Counted from the first letter of the stretch, positions 10,518 through 21,907 are shown. The stretch is 64,000 nucleotides of DNA from Metabacillus halosaccharovorans (GCF_002019635.1 NZ_KV917371.1:2728001-2792000), one strand, 5' to 3'. A program made the numbers and translations. The notes: generated by a model not told the origin, from the sequence alone.

Positions 10518-11905
10518 ACGAAGAATGTGGTGTATTCGGAATTTGGGGTCACCCGGAAGCAGCGCAAATTACGTATTATGGCTTGCATAGTCTCCAGCAT
10601 AGAGGTCAAGAAGGTGCCGGGATTGTGACAAGTGATGGTGAGAAGCTAACTGGTATGAAAGGGTTGGGACTCATCAATGAAGTATTTGCAAACGGGAAAT
10701 TAAAAGAGCTATCTGGTAAAGCCGCGATCGGCCATGTTCGTTATGCAACAGCAGGTGGAGGCGGATATGAAAATGTTCAGCCTTTGCTTTTTAAGTCACA
10801 TAGCGGAAGCTTAGCTCTTGCACATAACGGAAATCTTGTGAATGCAACACAGGTTAAACATCAGCTTGAAAGCCAAGGGAGTATTTTCCAAACAACTTCT
10901 GATACTGAGGTATTAGCACATCTGATTAGAAGAAGCGGCTATCAAGATATGAAAGAAGCTGTAAAAAATGCCTTAACGATGATTAAGGGAGCATATGCAT
11001 TTTTAATTATGACAGAAAATGAAATGATGGTTGCTCTAGATCCTAATGGATTACGTCCACTGTCTATTGGAGTCATGGGAGATGCGTATGTTGTTGCATC
11101 TGAAACATGTGCATTTGATGTGGTTGGTGCAAAGTACGAAAGAGACGTTCAACCTGGTGAGCTTTTGATTATCAATGATGAAGGAATTCGCTCTGAACGC
11201 TTTTCTATGAATATCAACCGTTCAATATGCAGTATGGAATATATTTACTTCTCACGTCCTGACAGTAATATTGATGGCATTAACGTTCATACAGCACGTA
11301 AAAACCTTGGTAAACGCTTGGCTGTTGAATCCGAAGTGGATGCGGATGTTGTAACGGGTGTTCCTGATTCAAGTATTTCAGCAGCAATCGGTTTTGCTGA
11401 ATTAACTGGAATCCCTTATGAGTTAGGATTAATTAAAAATAGATATGTAGGGCGGACATTTATTCAACCTTCACAATCATTACGTGAGCAAGGTGTAAAG
11501 ATGAAGCTTTCTGCTGTTCGCGGTGTTGTTGAAGGGAAGCGTGTTGTCATGGTTGATGATTCGATTGTACGTGGAACAACAAGTAAACGTATTGTGAATA
11601 TGCTTCGTGAAGCAGGGGCAACAGAGGTTCATGTGCGTATCAGTTCACCGCCAATTGCAAATCCATGTTTCTATGGAATTGATACTTCTACACATGAGGA
11701 ACTAATTGCGTCTAATCATACAGTGGAAGAAATTCGACAAATTATCGGGGCTGATAGCTTGGCTTTCTTAAGTGTTGAAGGCTTACTTGAAGGTCTAGGC
11801 CGACCATATGAAGGTGAAACAAGAGGTCAATGCTTAGCTTGCTTCACAGGTCGTTATCCGACTGAAATTTATGCAGATACCGTTTTACCGCATGAAAAAG
11901 CGTAA
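10493..11905 (+). CDS. purF: Amidophosphoribosyltransferase PurF
   Basis: PurF makes phosphoribosylamine from PRPP and glutamine, the committed step. ATG 10493 is preferred over the in-frame ATG at 10475, because AAAGGAG then sits 8 nt away and the protein begins with the known 11-residue propeptide followed by Cys12, the Ntn glutaminase nucleophile after self-cleavage. The PRPP loop [13 protein letters not shown] lies near residue 350. Cysteines near the C-terminus fit the Fe-S cluster of the Bacillus enzyme, which makes it oxygen sensitive. It is feedback inhibited by nucleotides in the family. Confidence 0.97.
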   Translation: MLAELKGLNEECGVFGIWGHPEAAQITYYGLHSLQHRGQEGAGIVTSDGEKLTGMKGLGLINEVFANGKLKELSGKAAIGHVRYATAGGGGYENVQPLLFKSHSGSLALAHNGNLVNATQVKHQLESQGSIFQTTSDTEVLAHLIRRSGYQDMKEAVKNALTMIKGAYAFLIMTENEMMVALDPNGLRPLSIGVMGDAYVVASETCAFDVVGAKYERDVQPGELLIINDEGIRSERFSMNINRSICSMEYIYFSRPDSNIDGINVHTARKNLGKRLAVESEVDADVVTGVPDSSISAAIGFAELTGIPYELGLIKNRYVGRTFIQPSQSLREQGVKMKLSAVRGVVEGKRVVMVDDSIVRGTTSKRIVNMLREAGATEVHVRISSPPIANPCFYGIDTSTHEELIASNHTVEEIRQIIGADSLAFLSVEGLLEGLGRPYEGETRGQCLACFTGRYPTEIYADTVLPHEKA

Positions 11906-11921
11906 ATAGAAAAAATGTGAT

Positions 11922-11943
11922 AGGAATCGAATGCTCGATTCCT
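11922..11943 (+). other. Hairpin between purF and purM
   Basis: A 9-bp stem AGGAATCGA / TCGATTCCT with an ATGC loop lies in the 121-nt purF-purM gap. What follows (GTCTTACTTTA) is not a clear T run, so attenuation or mRNA processing is more likely than full termination. Confidence 0.55.
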
Positions 11944-12026
11944 GTCTTACTTTAAAGTACAAAGTGAACAGTCTCGCACTGACTCTTTAAATTGATAAAT
12001 AGATTAGTTTTTTAGGAGGATCACAC

Positions 12027-13064
12027 ATGTCTGACATTTATAAGCAAGCTGGTGTAGATATTGAAGCTGGTTATGAAGCTGTGACAAGAATGAAAAAGCA
12101 TGTTGCCAAGACAATGCGCGCTGGTGTATTAGGTGGACTTGGCGGCTTTGGTGGAATGTTTGATTTAAGTGAACTAAATTACAAAAAGCCTGTCCTTGTT
12201 TCAGGAACAGACGGTGTTGGAACAAAGTTAAAGCTTGCTTTTATGGCTGATAAGCATGATACGATCGGAATTGATGCTGTTGCCATGTGTGTGAATGACA
12301 TTTTAGCTCAAGGAGCAGAGCCTTTATTTTTCTTGGATTATCTAGCACTGGGAAAGGCAAAGCCGGAAAAAATCGAGCAAATTGTAAAAGGAATTGCTGA
12401 CGGTTGTGAACAATCAGGATGTGCATTGGTTGGTGGAGAAACAGCAGAAATGCCAGGTTTATACGAAGAGGAAGAATATGATGTTGCCGGCTTTTCAGTT
12501 GGAGCTGTGGAAAAAGACGAAATTGTAACAGGTGAACATATTAAGTCCGGCCATGTTTTAATTGGTCTTGCATCAAGTGGAATTCACAGCAACGGTTTTT
12601 CATTAGTTCGCAAGATTCTGTTAGAGGATCAAAAGCTTGAACTTGATCAGGTTTATGAGCCTTTTACACAAAACTTAGGAGAAGTACTTCTAACACCAAC
12701 AAAAATTTATGTGAAGCCTGTCTTAGACGTGGTTAAAACCTATCAAGTTGATGGAATGGCCCACATTACTGGTGGCGGTTTTATTGAAAATATTCCAAGG
12801 ATGTTACCTGAAGGAACAGGAGCGGAAATTGATCTTGGTTCATGGCCAAAGCCTGCAATTTTTGACTTTCTAAAGGGAAAAGGTCAGCTGGAAAGTGAAG
12901 ACATGTATAATGTATTTAATATGGGAATTGGCTTTGTTCTTGCTGTGAAAGAAGAAGTATTGCAGGATGTGCTTGCAAAACTAGATGCAAATGGTGAAAA
13001 AGGGTATGTCATTGGACGTGTCATTGAGGGCTCTGGAGTAACATTCAATGGAGGAGCATTTTAA
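12027..13064 (+). CDS. purM: AIR synthetase PurM
   Basis: PurM closes the imidazole ring, converting FGAM to AIR with ATP. The 345-aa length and the AIRS-family glycine-rich block [14 protein letters not shown] near 55-70 are typical, followed by [19 protein letters not shown] and the later [16 protein letters not shown]. An AGGAGG ribosome site precedes the ATG. Its stop codon overlaps the purN start by one base (TAATG). Confidence 0.97.
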   Translation: MSDIYKQAGVDIEAGYEAVTRMKKHVAKTMRAGVLGGLGGFGGMFDLSELNYKKPVLVSGTDGVGTKLKLAFMADKHDTIGIDAVAMCVNDILAQGAEPLFFLDYLALGKAKPEKIEQIVKGIADGCEQSGCALVGGETAEMPGLYEEEEYDVAGFSVGAVEKDEIVTGEHIKSGHVLIGLASSGIHSNGFSLVRKILLEDQKLELDQVYEPFTQNLGEVLLTPTKIYVKPVLDVVKTYQVDGMAHITGGGFIENIPRMLPEGTGAEIDLGSWPKPAIFDFLKGKGQLESEDMYNVFNMGIGFVLAVKEEVLQDVLAKLDANGEKGYVIGRVIEGSGVTFNGGAF

Positions 13065-13630
13065 TGAAAAAGTTAGCCGTTTTTGCATCAGGGAATGGCA
13101 GTAATTTTCAAGCTATTTTAGATGAAGTGAAAAGTGGAGCTTTAGAGGCAGACATTAGCTTGGTTGTTTGTGATAAACCAACAGCAGGTGTAATTGCACG
13201 GGCTGAAGCAGCAAATATCCCGGTTTTCTGTTTTGTCCCGAAAGAATATGAAACAAAAGCTCAGTTTGAACAAGAAATTTCAGCTATTTTACAAAAATAT
13301 CAAATTGATCTCGTTATCCTTGCGGGCTATATGAGATTAATTGGTGAAACACTGCTAACTGCTTATGAGTCAAAAATCATCAATATTCACCCATCATTAC
13401 TGCCGGCTTTTCCAGGTAAAGATGCTATCGGACAAGCATATGAAGCAGGGGTAAAAGTAACGGGTGTAACTGTCCATTATGTTGATGCAGGCATGGACAC
13501 AGGTCCAATTATTGCACAGAAGGCAATAGACATTTCAGAGGAAGATACTGCTCAATCCATTGCTGAGAAAATCCATGCAGTTGAACATGTATTATATCCA
13601 AAAGTCATTCAAGAACTAGTTACAAAATAA
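13064..13630 (+). CDS. purN: GAR formyltransferase PurN
   Basis: PurN transfers a formyl group from 10-formyl-THF to GAR. The 188-aa protein has the N-terminal FASGNGSNFQAI phosphate loop and the catalytic set Asn107, His109 (NIHPSLLPAFPG) and Asp145 (AGMDTGPII). It starts in the purM stop codon, so translation is coupled. Confidence 0.97.
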   Translation: MKKLAVFASGNGSNFQAILDEVKSGALEADISLVVCDKPTAGVIARAEAANIPVFCFVPKEYETKAQFEQEISAILQKYQIDLVILAGYMRLIGETLLTAYESKIINIHPSLLPAFPGKDAIGQAYEAGVKVTGVTVHYVDAGMDTGPIIAQKAIDISEEDTAQSIAEKIHAVEHVLYPKVIQELVTK

Positions 13631-13649
13631 AGCATAGAGGTGAGGAATC

Positions 13650-15188
13650 ATGTCAGTAAAACGTGCACTTGTTAGTGTTTCAGATAAAGCGAATCTTGTT
13701 CCTTTTGTGAAAGAGTTAATTGAATTAGGTGTTGAAGTCATTTCAACAGGTGGAACAAAATCATTATTGGAAGAAAACGGACTAAATGTTATTGGAATTT
13801 CAGAGGTAACAGGCTTCCCGGAAATTATGGACGGCCGCGTTAAAACACTTCATCCAAATATCCATGGCGGTTTACTAGCTGTGCGTAGTAATCCTAGTCA
13901 CATGAATCAGCTGAAGGAAAATAATATTGAAACAATTGACATGGTTGTGGTGAATCTTTATCCATTCAAAGAAACCATTTCAAAACCGGATGTTCAATTC
14001 CAAGATGCGATTGAGAACATTGATATTGGCGGTCCTTCTATGCTTCGTTCTGCAGCTAAAAACCATGAAGATGTGACAGTGGTTGTTGATCCGGCTGATT
14101 ATCAAAACGTATTAGATGAACTAAAATCATCAGGTGAAGTTTCATTAGCTCAAAAGCAACGCTTAGCTGCAAAAGTATTCCGTCACACAGCTGCATATGA
14201 TGCGTTAATCGCCGAATTTCTAACGAAAACAATTGGTGAAGAAGATCCTGAAACAGTCACATATACATTTGAGAAAAAACAGTCTTTACGCTATGGTGAA
14301 AACCCTCACCAAAGTGCAACTTTCTATCAAAAACCATTCGTTCCAACAGCTTCAATTGCAAATGCAAAACAGTTGCACGGGAAAGAGTTATCTTTTAATA
14401 ACATCAAAGATGCTGATGCAGCACTACAAATTGTACGTGAGTTTGCAGAGCCGGCAGCGGTTGCTGTTAAGCATATGAATCCATGTGGCGTTGGTGTAGG
14501 AACATCAGTAAACGAAGCATTTACACGTTGCTTTGAAGCAGATCCAACTTCTATTTTCGGAGGAATCGTTGCACTAAATGAAGAAGTTGATGTAGAGACT
14601 GCCAAGCAGTTACATGAGATCTTCCTTGAAATCGTTATTGCTCCTTCTTTTAGCCAAGAAGCATTGGAGGTTTTAACAAGTAAGAAAAACCTTCGTTTGT
14701 TAACAATTGATGTAAAAGCAGCATCTAAACAAGATAAAGTACTTCAATCTGTACATGGTGGCTTACTTGTACAAGATGAAGATACCCTTTCACTTGATGA
14801 TGTTGAGGTAACAATCCCTACGAAACGTGAGCCTTCTGAGGAAGAGTGGAAGGACCTTAAGCTTGCTTGGAAAGTAGTCAAACATGTGAAATCAAATGCC
14901 ATTGTTCTCACAAAGGATGAAATGACAGTTGGTGTTGGTGCCGGTCAAATGAACCGTGTTGGTGCAGCGAAAATTGCGATTGAACAAGCGGGTGTTAAGG
15001 CACAAGGCAGTGCATTAGGTTCTGATGCATTCTTCCCTATGTCAGATACGGTTGAAGCAGCTGCAAAAGCAGGTGTAACAGCAATTATTCAACCGGGTGG
15101 GTCCATCAAGGATGAAGATTCTATTCGCATGGCGGATGAGTATGGCATTGCGATGGTATTCACAGGAGTACGTCACTTTAAACATTAA
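13650..15188 (+). CDS. purH: Bifunctional AICAR formyltransferase / IMP cyclohydrolase PurH
   Basis: This 512-aa two-domain enzyme carries out the last two steps to IMP. The N-terminal IMP cyclohydrolase (MGS-like) domain, about residues 1-145, shows [12 protein letters not shown] and [13 protein letters not shown]. The C-terminal AICAR formyltransferase domain carries [20 protein letters not shown] and [22 protein letters not shown] ribosome site lies 20 nt after purN. A 284-nt gap holding a dispersed repeat separates it from purD. Confidence 0.97.
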   Translation: MSVKRALVSVSDKANLVPFVKELIELGVEVISTGGTKSLLEENGLNVIGISEVTGFPEIMDGRVKTLHPNIHGGLLAVRSNPSHMNQLKENNIETIDMVVVNLYPFKETISKPDVQFQDAIENIDIGGPSMLRSAAKNHEDVTVVVDPADYQNVLDELKSSGEVSLAQKQRLAAKVFRHTAAYDALIAEFLTKTIGEEDPETVTYTFEKKQSLRYGENPHQSATFYQKPFVPTASIANAKQLHGKELSFNNIKDADAALQIVREFAEPAAVAVKHMNPCGVGVGTSVNEAFTRCFEADPTSIFGGIVALNEEVDVETAKQLHEIFLEIVIAPSFSQEALEVLTSKKNLRLLTIDVKAASKQDKVLQSVHGGLLVQDEDTLSLDDVEVTIPTKREPSEEEWKDLKLAWKVVKHVKSNAIVLTKDEMTVGVGAGQMNRVGAAKIAIEQAGVKAQGSALGSDAFFPMSDTVEAAAKAGVTAIIQPGGSIKDEDSIRMADEYGIAMVFTGVRHFKH

Positions 15189-15192
15189 GAGC

Positions 15193-15302
15193 AAAAGCGC
15201 AAGCGCCTTGATCAGCCTCGGGCAAATAAGACGCAAATGAATAGAAGACGTTCTTTGTCTTCAATTCATTTGTGGCTAGACCCTAGAGGGGCTAGGCGCT
15301 GG
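15193..15302 (-). repeat. Dispersed hairpin repeat, copy 1 (inverted)
   Basis: This is the reverse-oriented copy of the elements at 16921-17040 and 21722-21846. Conserved ends are AGCGCCTAG and TGATCAAGGCGCTTGCGC (read on the minus strand). The middle forms a hairpin with arms like CAAATGAAT/ATTCATTTG and GAAGAC/GTCTTC around the conserved loop AAAGAAC. It lies inside the purH-purD gap, so it must be transcribed with the operon. Confidence 0.85.
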
Positions 15303-15370
15303 CAGTCAAAACACGCGACGTCAATCGCCATGACTGCACTTGCACATCCTGTGCTTCGGAGCTGGATGTC
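15302..15370. other. Extra nested hairpins beside repeat copy 1
   Basis: GCAGTCA (15302-15308) pairs with TGACTGC (15331-15337) around an inner GCGA/TCGC stem. A second hairpin follows, ACATCC..GGATGT with GCT-TCGG-AGC inside. In the other repeat copies the flanking words GGCGCTGG and AGCT are adjacent; here about 60 bp separates them, which looks like an insertion into the repeat end. Confidence 0.45.
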
Positions 15371-15456
15371 AAAGCGCTTATCCCACAGTTCAAGAATATT
15401 ATAATTTCCTAAACGATGAATATGGAGCCAGTTGAACTGGCTCTTGAATGTTTTAA

Positions 15457-16828
<1,372 letters not shown>

Positions 16829-16857
16829 ATGTAACACCTCCTAAAACGATAGAATAA

Positions 16858-16892
16858 GGGGCTGGCTATGCCAGTCCCAATTTATTTTTAAA
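16858..16892 (+). terminator. Probable pur operon terminator
   Basis: GGGGCTGGC (16858-16866) pairs with GCCAGTCCC (16870-16878), loop TAT, followed by AATTTATTTTTA on the plus strand. It is the first good terminator after purD. Confidence 0.6.
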
Positions 16893-16920
16893 CGGTAAGA
16901 AAAATGATTGTACTTAGTTT

Positions 16921-17040
16921 AGTGTCTAGCTACAGCGCCTAGCCCCTCGAGGTCATAATTGGAATTGAAGGCAAAGAACGCCTTCAATTCCAAATTTACT
17001 TATTTGCCCTAGGCTGATCAAGGCGCTTACGCCTTTCTTA
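16921..17040 (+). repeat. Dispersed hairpin repeat, copy 2
   Basis: The copy reads GTGTCTAGCTACAGCGCC at the left and GGCTGATCAAGGCGCTTAC at the right. The centre is a hairpin TTGGAATTGAAGGC / GCCTTCAATTCCAA around the loop AAAGAAC. The arms differ from the other copies but still pair. The element abuts the stop codon of the minus-strand gene at 17041. Confidence 0.88.
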
Positions 17041-17316
17041 TTATGAAGGATTATACGTAACTTCCTCCACATCTTCACCAAAATAATCTTCATCATCATC
17101 TTCAAAGAAATAAGTATCCCTATTTTCAAACAAGTAGGTGATTGGGCAAAAACGCAGAATACCTTCTCCAACCTTCATTGCGCCAAGTATGATCGCAATA
17201 AGATAAGAATCTCTCCAAGGCTTCTTACAATATTTTGATGTAGCCCATGCTAATACAGATAGCCCACATGTAATTCGAATAAGCGCATTAACAATCCCGA
17301 TATTTGGTCTAACCAT
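17041..17316 (-). CDS. YgaP-like DUF2892 membrane protein
   Basis: This is a small membrane protein of about 91 residues. It begins MVRPNIGIVNALIRITCG, the signature of the YgaP/DUF2892 transmembrane domain, with two hydrophobic segments (about 10-28 and 38-55). The C-terminal tail is strongly acidic (FFEDDDEDYFGEDVEE). The second of two adjacent ATGs (17316) is preferred because GGGAGG lies 6 nt from it and only 3 nt from the first. It is divergent from yerA. Unlike E. coli YgaP it has no rhodanese domain. The function is unknown. Confidence 0.8.
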   Translation of the reverse strand: MVRPNIGIVNALIRITCGLSVLAWATSKYCKKPWRDSYLIAIILGAMKVGEGILRFCPITYLFENRDTYFFEDDDEDYFGEDVEEVTYNPS

Positions 17317-17425
17317 CATAAGCCTCCCTAATTGTCATAAAATTGAAATAAAAACTTTAATGCGTTAATAAATTCCATATGTTAACATAGTATCTAAGTA
17401 GTAACTAGAAAATGGAGGGTCTTTT

Positions 17426-19168
17426 ATGCCCGAGCAAAAATTTCAATGGAAAAATAGTCAGATACGAAAACAAATAGAGGTATTAACCAATCATTTAGCT
17501 CCATCAGTTGTGCTTAAAAATGCAACATATCTTAACTCTTATTTAAGACAATGGATGAAAGCAAATATTTGGATCTATGAAGATCGCATTGTTTATGTGG
17601 GGGACAAATTACCTGAGCAGACATTTCAGATGGAAGTAATTGATTGCGCTTCCAATGTGATTGTACCAGGTTATATTGAACCACACGCACATCCATTTCA
17701 GTTATATAATCCCCAATCCTTAGCGAGATATGTGTCACAAACAGGAACAACAACATTTATAGGTGATAATCTTTTTCTTCTTTTGCAGTCCAGCAAAAAG
17801 AAAGCGCTTACTTTTATGGATGATATGGAAAAGCTGCCTTATCACTATTTCTGGTGGGCCAGGTTTGATTTGCAAACAGAGGTACACTCTGAGGAAAAGG
17901 TCTTTTCACATGATTTTGTTCGAAAATGGTTGGAGCATAAGTCAGTTCTTCAGGGTGGTGAGTTAACAGGATGGCCAAAGCTTGCTGATGGAGATGATTG
18001 GATTCTGTATTGGTTGCAGGAAACAAAACGAAGAGGAAAACGAATAGAAGGGCATTTCCCAGGTGCCTCTAAAAATACGTTAACAAAAATGAAGTTATTT
18101 GGAGTTGACAGTGATCATGAATCAATGACAGGTAAAGATGTGATGAATCGTTTAAAGATGGGGTATACTGCTGCATTAAGACAATCATCTATTCGCCCGG
18201 ACCTGGAGAAGTTATTAAAAGAAGTGCAAAATGAGGGGCTTTCGGTATATGATCATGTCTATTTCACAACAGATGGTTCAACACCGACCTTTTATGAAAA
18301 TGGAATGATAAATACGTGTATAGACATCGCTTTAGACTGTAATGTTCCTGCGATAGATGCTTATCACATGGCTTCTTTTAATATTGCCAGGTATTATCAG
18401 CTGGAAGATCGCATCGGTGTTATAGCTCCGGGGCGTATGGCAACATTAAACATCCTTGAAAATATTGATAATCCTGATCCTCTATCTGTTATGTCAAAGG
18501 GAAAATGGCTGGTGAAAAACAGAGAGATTCAGCAATGTCACGATGATGTGGACTGGGGACAGTATGGGTTGGAACCTGCTGAAATAAAGTGGGATTTACT
18601 CATTGATGATTTGCAATTTTCGATGCCAATGGGAATGAAAATGCGTAATGCTGTCATAATGGAGCCATATTCAGTGACAATTGACAGTTCCTCCGAGTTA
18701 CTTTCGGAAGATCATGATGAAAGCTTTTTAGCATTAATCGACCGTAATGGGGAATGGCGGATAAATACTGTGATCAAAGGCTTTTCAAAGAAAGTGCAGG
18801 GTTTTGCCAGTTCATATTCAACGACAGGTGATATTATTGTGATCGGCAAGAATAAAAAAGAAATGCTGTCAGCTTTTGCACGAATGAAAGATATAGGTGG
18901 AGGCATTGTATTAACGGAGAATGAGCGCATCATATTTGAAATGCCTTTAAAGTTAAATGGTGGAGCTTCCCAAGAAGTACTAGAAAAGGTTATAACAAAG
19001 CAAAAGGAATTAAATATCTTATTAAAAGAAAGAGGATACCGATTTGATGATCCGATTTATTCTTTGCTTTTTTTATCATCTACTCATCTACCGTATATAC
19101 GAATTACACCAAGAGGTATATTTGATGTGATGAAAAAAACGGTACTCTTTCCATCTATAATGCGTTAA
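17426..19168 (+). CDS. yerA: Adenine deaminase-like amidohydrolase YerA
   Basis: This is a 580-aa amidohydrolase-superfamily protein of the adenine deaminase (AdeC) type; the family turns adenine into hypoxanthine plus ammonia. The metal-binding HxH is seen in VPGYIEPHAHPFQLYNP near residues 78-92. The C-terminal AdeC domain shows the GGGIVLTEN block. B. subtilis has a homolog (YerA) at the same place, separate from its proven AdeC, so true adenine deaminase activity is inferred. GGAGGG lies 8 nt before the ATG. It heads a yerA-yerB-yerC run with short gaps, next to the purine genes. Confidence 0.9.
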   Translation: MPEQKFQWKNSQIRKQIEVLTNHLAPSVVLKNATYLNSYLRQWMKANIWIYEDRIVYVGDKLPEQTFQMEVIDCASNVIVPGYIEPHAHPFQLYNPQSLARYVSQTGTTTFIGDNLFLLLQSSKKKALTFMDDMEKLPYHYFWWARFDLQTEVHSEEKVFSHDFVRKWLEHKSVLQGGELTGWPKLADGDDWILYWLQETKRRGKRIEGHFPGASKNTLTKMKLFGVDSDHESMTGKDVMNRLKMGYTAALRQSSIRPDLEKLLKEVQNEGLSVYDHVYFTTDGSTPTFYENGMINTCIDIALDCNVPAIDAYHMASFNIARYYQLEDRIGVIAPGRMATLNILENIDNPDPLSVMSKGKWLVKNREIQQCHDDVDWGQYGLEPAEIKWDLLIDDLQFSMPMGMKMRNAVIMEPYSVTIDSSSELLSEDHDESFLALIDRNGEWRINTVIKGFSKKVQGFASSYSTTGDIIVIGKNKKEMLSAFARMKDIGGGIVLTENERIIFEMPLKLNGGASQEVLEKVITKQKELNILLKERGYRFDDPIYSLLFLSSTHLPYIRITPRGIFDVMKKTVLFPSIMR

Positions 19169-19204
19169 AATATAAAAGTGGAAAATAGATAAGGTTGTGT
19201 TAGT

Positions 19205-20257
19205 TTGAGGAATGTGAAATTTGCGGCCGCTTTCTTTTCAATATGTGTATTTATGAGTGCCTGCAGTAATGATGAATCACAAGAGCAAAGTATTCCGGAT
19301 AATGGTGAAGCATTCGAACAAATAGAAGAAACAGTAGTGGAAGCAGTTGAAGAAAGCGTTGTCTCGCCATTAACAGGATTAGAAACAGATGAACAAAATA
19401 TCACACAACGTCCAGTTAGTGTGATGATTAACAATCACCCTGCTGCAAGACCGCAATCAGGGTTAACAAAAGCGGACATTGTTTATGAAGTTTTAGCTGA
19501 AGGAAATATTACCAGGTTTTTAGCTGTCTTTCAAAGTGACATACCTGATATAATCGGGCCTGTAAGAAGTGCAAGACCATATTATATTGATTTAAGTAAA
19601 GGATATGACTCCCTTTATATTGCCCATGGCTATAGCCCGGATGCGTTAGTAAAGCTAACAAACGGTGAAGTCGATTCCTTAAATGGTATGGAATACGACG
19701 GAACACTTTTTTGGAGAGCTGACCACCGGAAAGCACCGCACAACTCCTATATATCAAAAGAAAATATTTTAGAAGGTGCTATTTCCAAACAATATGAAGT
19801 GGCAGCAGAAGTAGAACCCTTTGAATTTTTATCTGAAGAAGAAGTGCAGAATTTAGAAGGGGAACATGTTAACAAGTTTGTTATCAAATATGACAATTCC
19901 CAAACCTGGCAGGCAACTTACGAGTATAATCAAACTGAAAAGGTCTATAGTCGTTATAGTGACACTCAACAAACAGTTGATCTTGAAAGTAATGATCCTG
20001 TAAAACTTTCTAATGTTTTTGTAGTAGAAATAGATCATAACATTGTAGATGATTATGGAAGACGAGGAATTGATTTGAAGTCTGGAGGAAAAGCTTTATT
20101 ACTTCAAAATGGTTTGATGCAAGAGGTAGAATGGGTAAATGAAGATGGTAGGATTTTACCTGTAAAAGACGGGAACATCGTAAAGTTTGTTCCGGGAAAA
20201 ACATGGATTAATATTGTACCAAATTTAGATATGTTTCTAATTCAATCGCAAGAATAA
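19205..20257 (+). CDS. yerB: DUF3048 lipoprotein YerB
   Basis: This is a 350-aa predicted lipoprotein with a short signal and the lipobox MSAC (Cys20), so it is anchored outside the membrane. The body matches the DUF3048 pattern: RPVSVMINNHPAARPQSGL, VYEVLAEGNITRFLAVF and IGPVRSARPYYIDL. The family function is unproven. The assigned start is TTG 19205 with only a weak upstream AAGG; a GTG three codons in is an alternative. It follows yerA by 36 nt and precedes yerC by 14 nt, the same order as B. subtilis. Confidence 0.9.
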   Translation: MRNVKFAAAFFSICVFMSACSNDESQEQSIPDNGEAFEQIEETVVEAVEESVVSPLTGLETDEQNITQRPVSVMINNHPAARPQSGLTKADIVYEVLAEGNITRFLAVFQSDIPDIIGPVRSARPYYIDLSKGYDSLYIAHGYSPDALVKLTNGEVDSLNGMEYDGTLFWRADHRKAPHNSYISKENILEGAISKQYEVAAEVEPFEFLSEEEVQNLEGEHVNKFVIKYDNSQTWQATYEYNQTEKVYSRYSDTQQTVDLESNDPVKLSNVFVVEIDHNIVDDYGRRGIDLKSGGKALLLQNGLMQEVEWVNEDGRILPVKDGNIVKFVPGKTWINIVPNLDMFLIQSQE

Positions 20258-20271
20258 AAGGAGAATGAATT

Positions 20272-20586
20272 ATGCAAATAGAAAAGCTTCGCGGAAAAGA
20301 GCTTGATCAGCTTTTTCAATCTATTTTGTCATTAAAAGACCTTGAGGAATGCTATCGTTTTTTTGATGATTTATGTACAGTCAATGAAATTCAATCCCTG
20401 GCACAGAGGCTGGAGGTTGCTAGAATGCTGCGTGAAGGCAATACCTATCATAAAATCGAAACAGAAACAGGTGCCAGCACAGCCACTATTTCACGTGTTA
20501 AGCGTTGCTTAAACTATGGAAATGATGCCTACACAATGGCATTAGAACGTGTTCATGGCAATAAGGAATCAGAAGAAGTTGAATAA
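20272..20586 (+). CDS. yerC: TrpR-like DNA-binding protein YerC
   Basis: This 104-aa protein belongs to the YerC/YecD family with a TrpR-type helix-turn-helix, visible as VARMLREGNTYHKIETETGASTATI...SRVKRCL in residues 45-85. It should be a dimeric DNA-binding regulator; its ligand and targets are not known. AAGGAG lies ahead of the ATG. It is the last gene of the yerABC unit and is followed at once by a terminator. Confidence 0.92.
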   Translation: MQIEKLRGKELDQLFQSILSLKDLEECYRFFDDLCTVNEIQSLAQRLEVARMLREGNTYHKIETETGASTATISRVKRCLNYGNDAYTMALERVHGNKESEEVE

Positions 20587-20593
20587 ATAGATA

Positions 20594-20618
20594 AACACCA
20601 CAATATGTGGTGTTTTTT
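20594..20618 (+). terminator. Terminator after yerC
   Basis: AACACCACA (20594-20602) pairs with TGTGGTGTT (20606-20614), loop ATA, then TTTT. Confidence 0.9.
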
Positions 20619-20710
20619 ATTTGTCCTTTTTAAAGACACTTTTAAAACAATGATTATGACTTTTCTATAAGATTGTTATCTATTAATAAGTTCTTTTTAA
20701 GAAACAAAGT

Positions 20711-20844
20711 AGGTTGATTGGAGCGGAAGGTGCGAGACTCCTGTGGGAGTTGTGGGACAGGTGAGATCCCACAGGCGCGCATGCGCCGAGGAAGCTCACC
20801 GCCCACCCCACGGAAAGCGAGCGTCCTGGAGCTCCAATCAACCT
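20711..20844. repeat. 134-bp palindromic intergenic repeat
   Basis: Perfect 14-bp terminal inverted repeats AGGTTGATTGGAGC and GCTCCAATCAACCT bound a GC-rich body. Inside are GGTGAG/CTCACC and GGCGC-GCAT-GCGCC stems, so the whole forms a multi-branched cruciform. I recognise this type as a common Bacillus intergenic repeat (GAGCGGAAGG...GAGACTCCTG). It has no ORF. It separates the yerABC unit from pcrB. Confidence 0.88.
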
Positions 20845-20939
20845 AACTAAACTCATAGTACGAAGCATAAAGTTTGTGAAAACAGCCTAAAACTTCAAAC
20901 ATCTTCCTTCTCTTTTAAGTTTTTTGCTAGCATGTAATT

Positions 20940-20948
20940 TGCTATAAT
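20940..20948 (+). promoter_or_regulatory. Extended -10 promoter of pcrB
   Basis: TGC-TATAAT (20940-20948) is a consensus extended -10 element 35 nt upstream of pcrB. There is no good -35, which such promoters do not need. Confidence 0.65.
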
Positions 20949-20983
20949 AGGGAAATGGATGTTTTTGAATGGAGGAATCCAGC

Positions 20984-21670
20984 ATGTACGATATTACCGA
21001 GTGGAAACATGTGTTTAAACTCGATCCTGATAAAGAGATAAATGATGATGAGTTAGAGAAGATCTGTGAATCCGGTACAGATGCAATTTTAGTCGGTGGT
21101 AGTGATAATATCACAGAGGATAATGTGTTGAACTTAATGGCGAGAATTAGACGCTATCTTATCCCTTGTGTTTTGGAAGTTTCTACAGCAGAATCCATTA
21201 TTCCCGGTTTTGATTTGTACTTCATTCCAACTGTTTTAAATAGTAAAAAAACGAAGTGGATGATGGAGCTACATCATGAAGCTGTTAAGGAATATGGCGA
21301 GATTATGAATTGGGATGAAATTCTTGTTGAGGGCTACTGTATTCTTAATCCGGAATGTAAAGCAGCAGCTTTAACAGATGCAAATACAGAATTGTCCATT
21401 GAAGATGTGAAGGCTTATGCCCGCGTAGCAGAAAATATGTATCACTTACCGATCTTTTATTTGGAATATAGTGGTAAGCTTGGGGATATCACTGTCGTCG
21501 AGCAAACAAAAAAGGTGTTAAATCATACAAAGCTATTCTATGGCGGTGGAATTTCAACTCCTGAGCAAGCAAAGGAATTTGCTCAATATGCAGATGTGGT
21601 TGTAGTGGGCAATGTTATATATGAAAATTTACCAGCAGCATTAAAGACTGTGGCTGCAGTTAAAGAGTGA
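20984..21670 (+). CDS. pcrB: Heptaprenylglyceryl phosphate synthase PcrB
   Basis: PcrB is a TIM-barrel prenyltransferase of the GGGPS family. In Bacillus it joins heptaprenyl diphosphate to glycerol-1-phosphate. The 228-aa protein shows [15 protein letters not shown] at the start, [28 protein letters not shown] and the phosphate-binding [12 protein letters not shown] and VVVGNVIY loops. ATG 20984 is chosen because the upstream ATG (20969) lies over the GGAGG ribosome site. It heads the pcrB-pcrA-ligA-camS cluster. Confidence 0.96.
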   Translation: MYDITEWKHVFKLDPDKEINDDELEKICESGTDAILVGGSDNITEDNVLNLMARIRRYLIPCVLEVSTAESIIPGFDLYFIPTVLNSKKTKWMMELHHEAVKEYGEIMNWDEILVEGYCILNPECKAAALTDANTELSIEDVKAYARVAENMYHLPIFYLEYSGKLGDITVVEQTKKVLNHTKLFYGGGISTPEQAKEFAQYADVVVVGNVIYENLPAALKTVAAVKE

Positions 21671-21721
21671 TTGAAAATAATTTTTTTAAAGGTATGAAAG
21701 TATAAATTATTAATTAGTTAT

Positions 21722-21846
21722 AGTGTCTAGCTCCAGCGCCTAGCCCCTCGAGGTCATAAGTCAATTTGAAATTGAAGGCAAAGAACGCCTTCTATTTCAA
21801 ATTGACTTATTGCCCTAGGCTGATCAAGGCGCTTGCGCTTTTCTTA
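21722..21846 (+). repeat. Dispersed hairpin repeat, copy 3
   Basis: This is the longest-armed copy. AAGTCAATTTGAAAT pairs with ATTTCAAATTGACTT and AAGGC with GCCTT, around the conserved loop AAAGAAC. Flanks GTCTAGCTCCAGCGCC and GATCAAGGCGCTTGCGC match copies 1 and 2. It sits in the 237-nt pcrB-pcrA gap. Confidence 0.9.
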
Positions 21847-21907
21847 GTTGAAGGTTTTTTGTGATGACGTTAAAATAGAACATATGTTTTTATAAAGGAT
21901 GGTGAGG

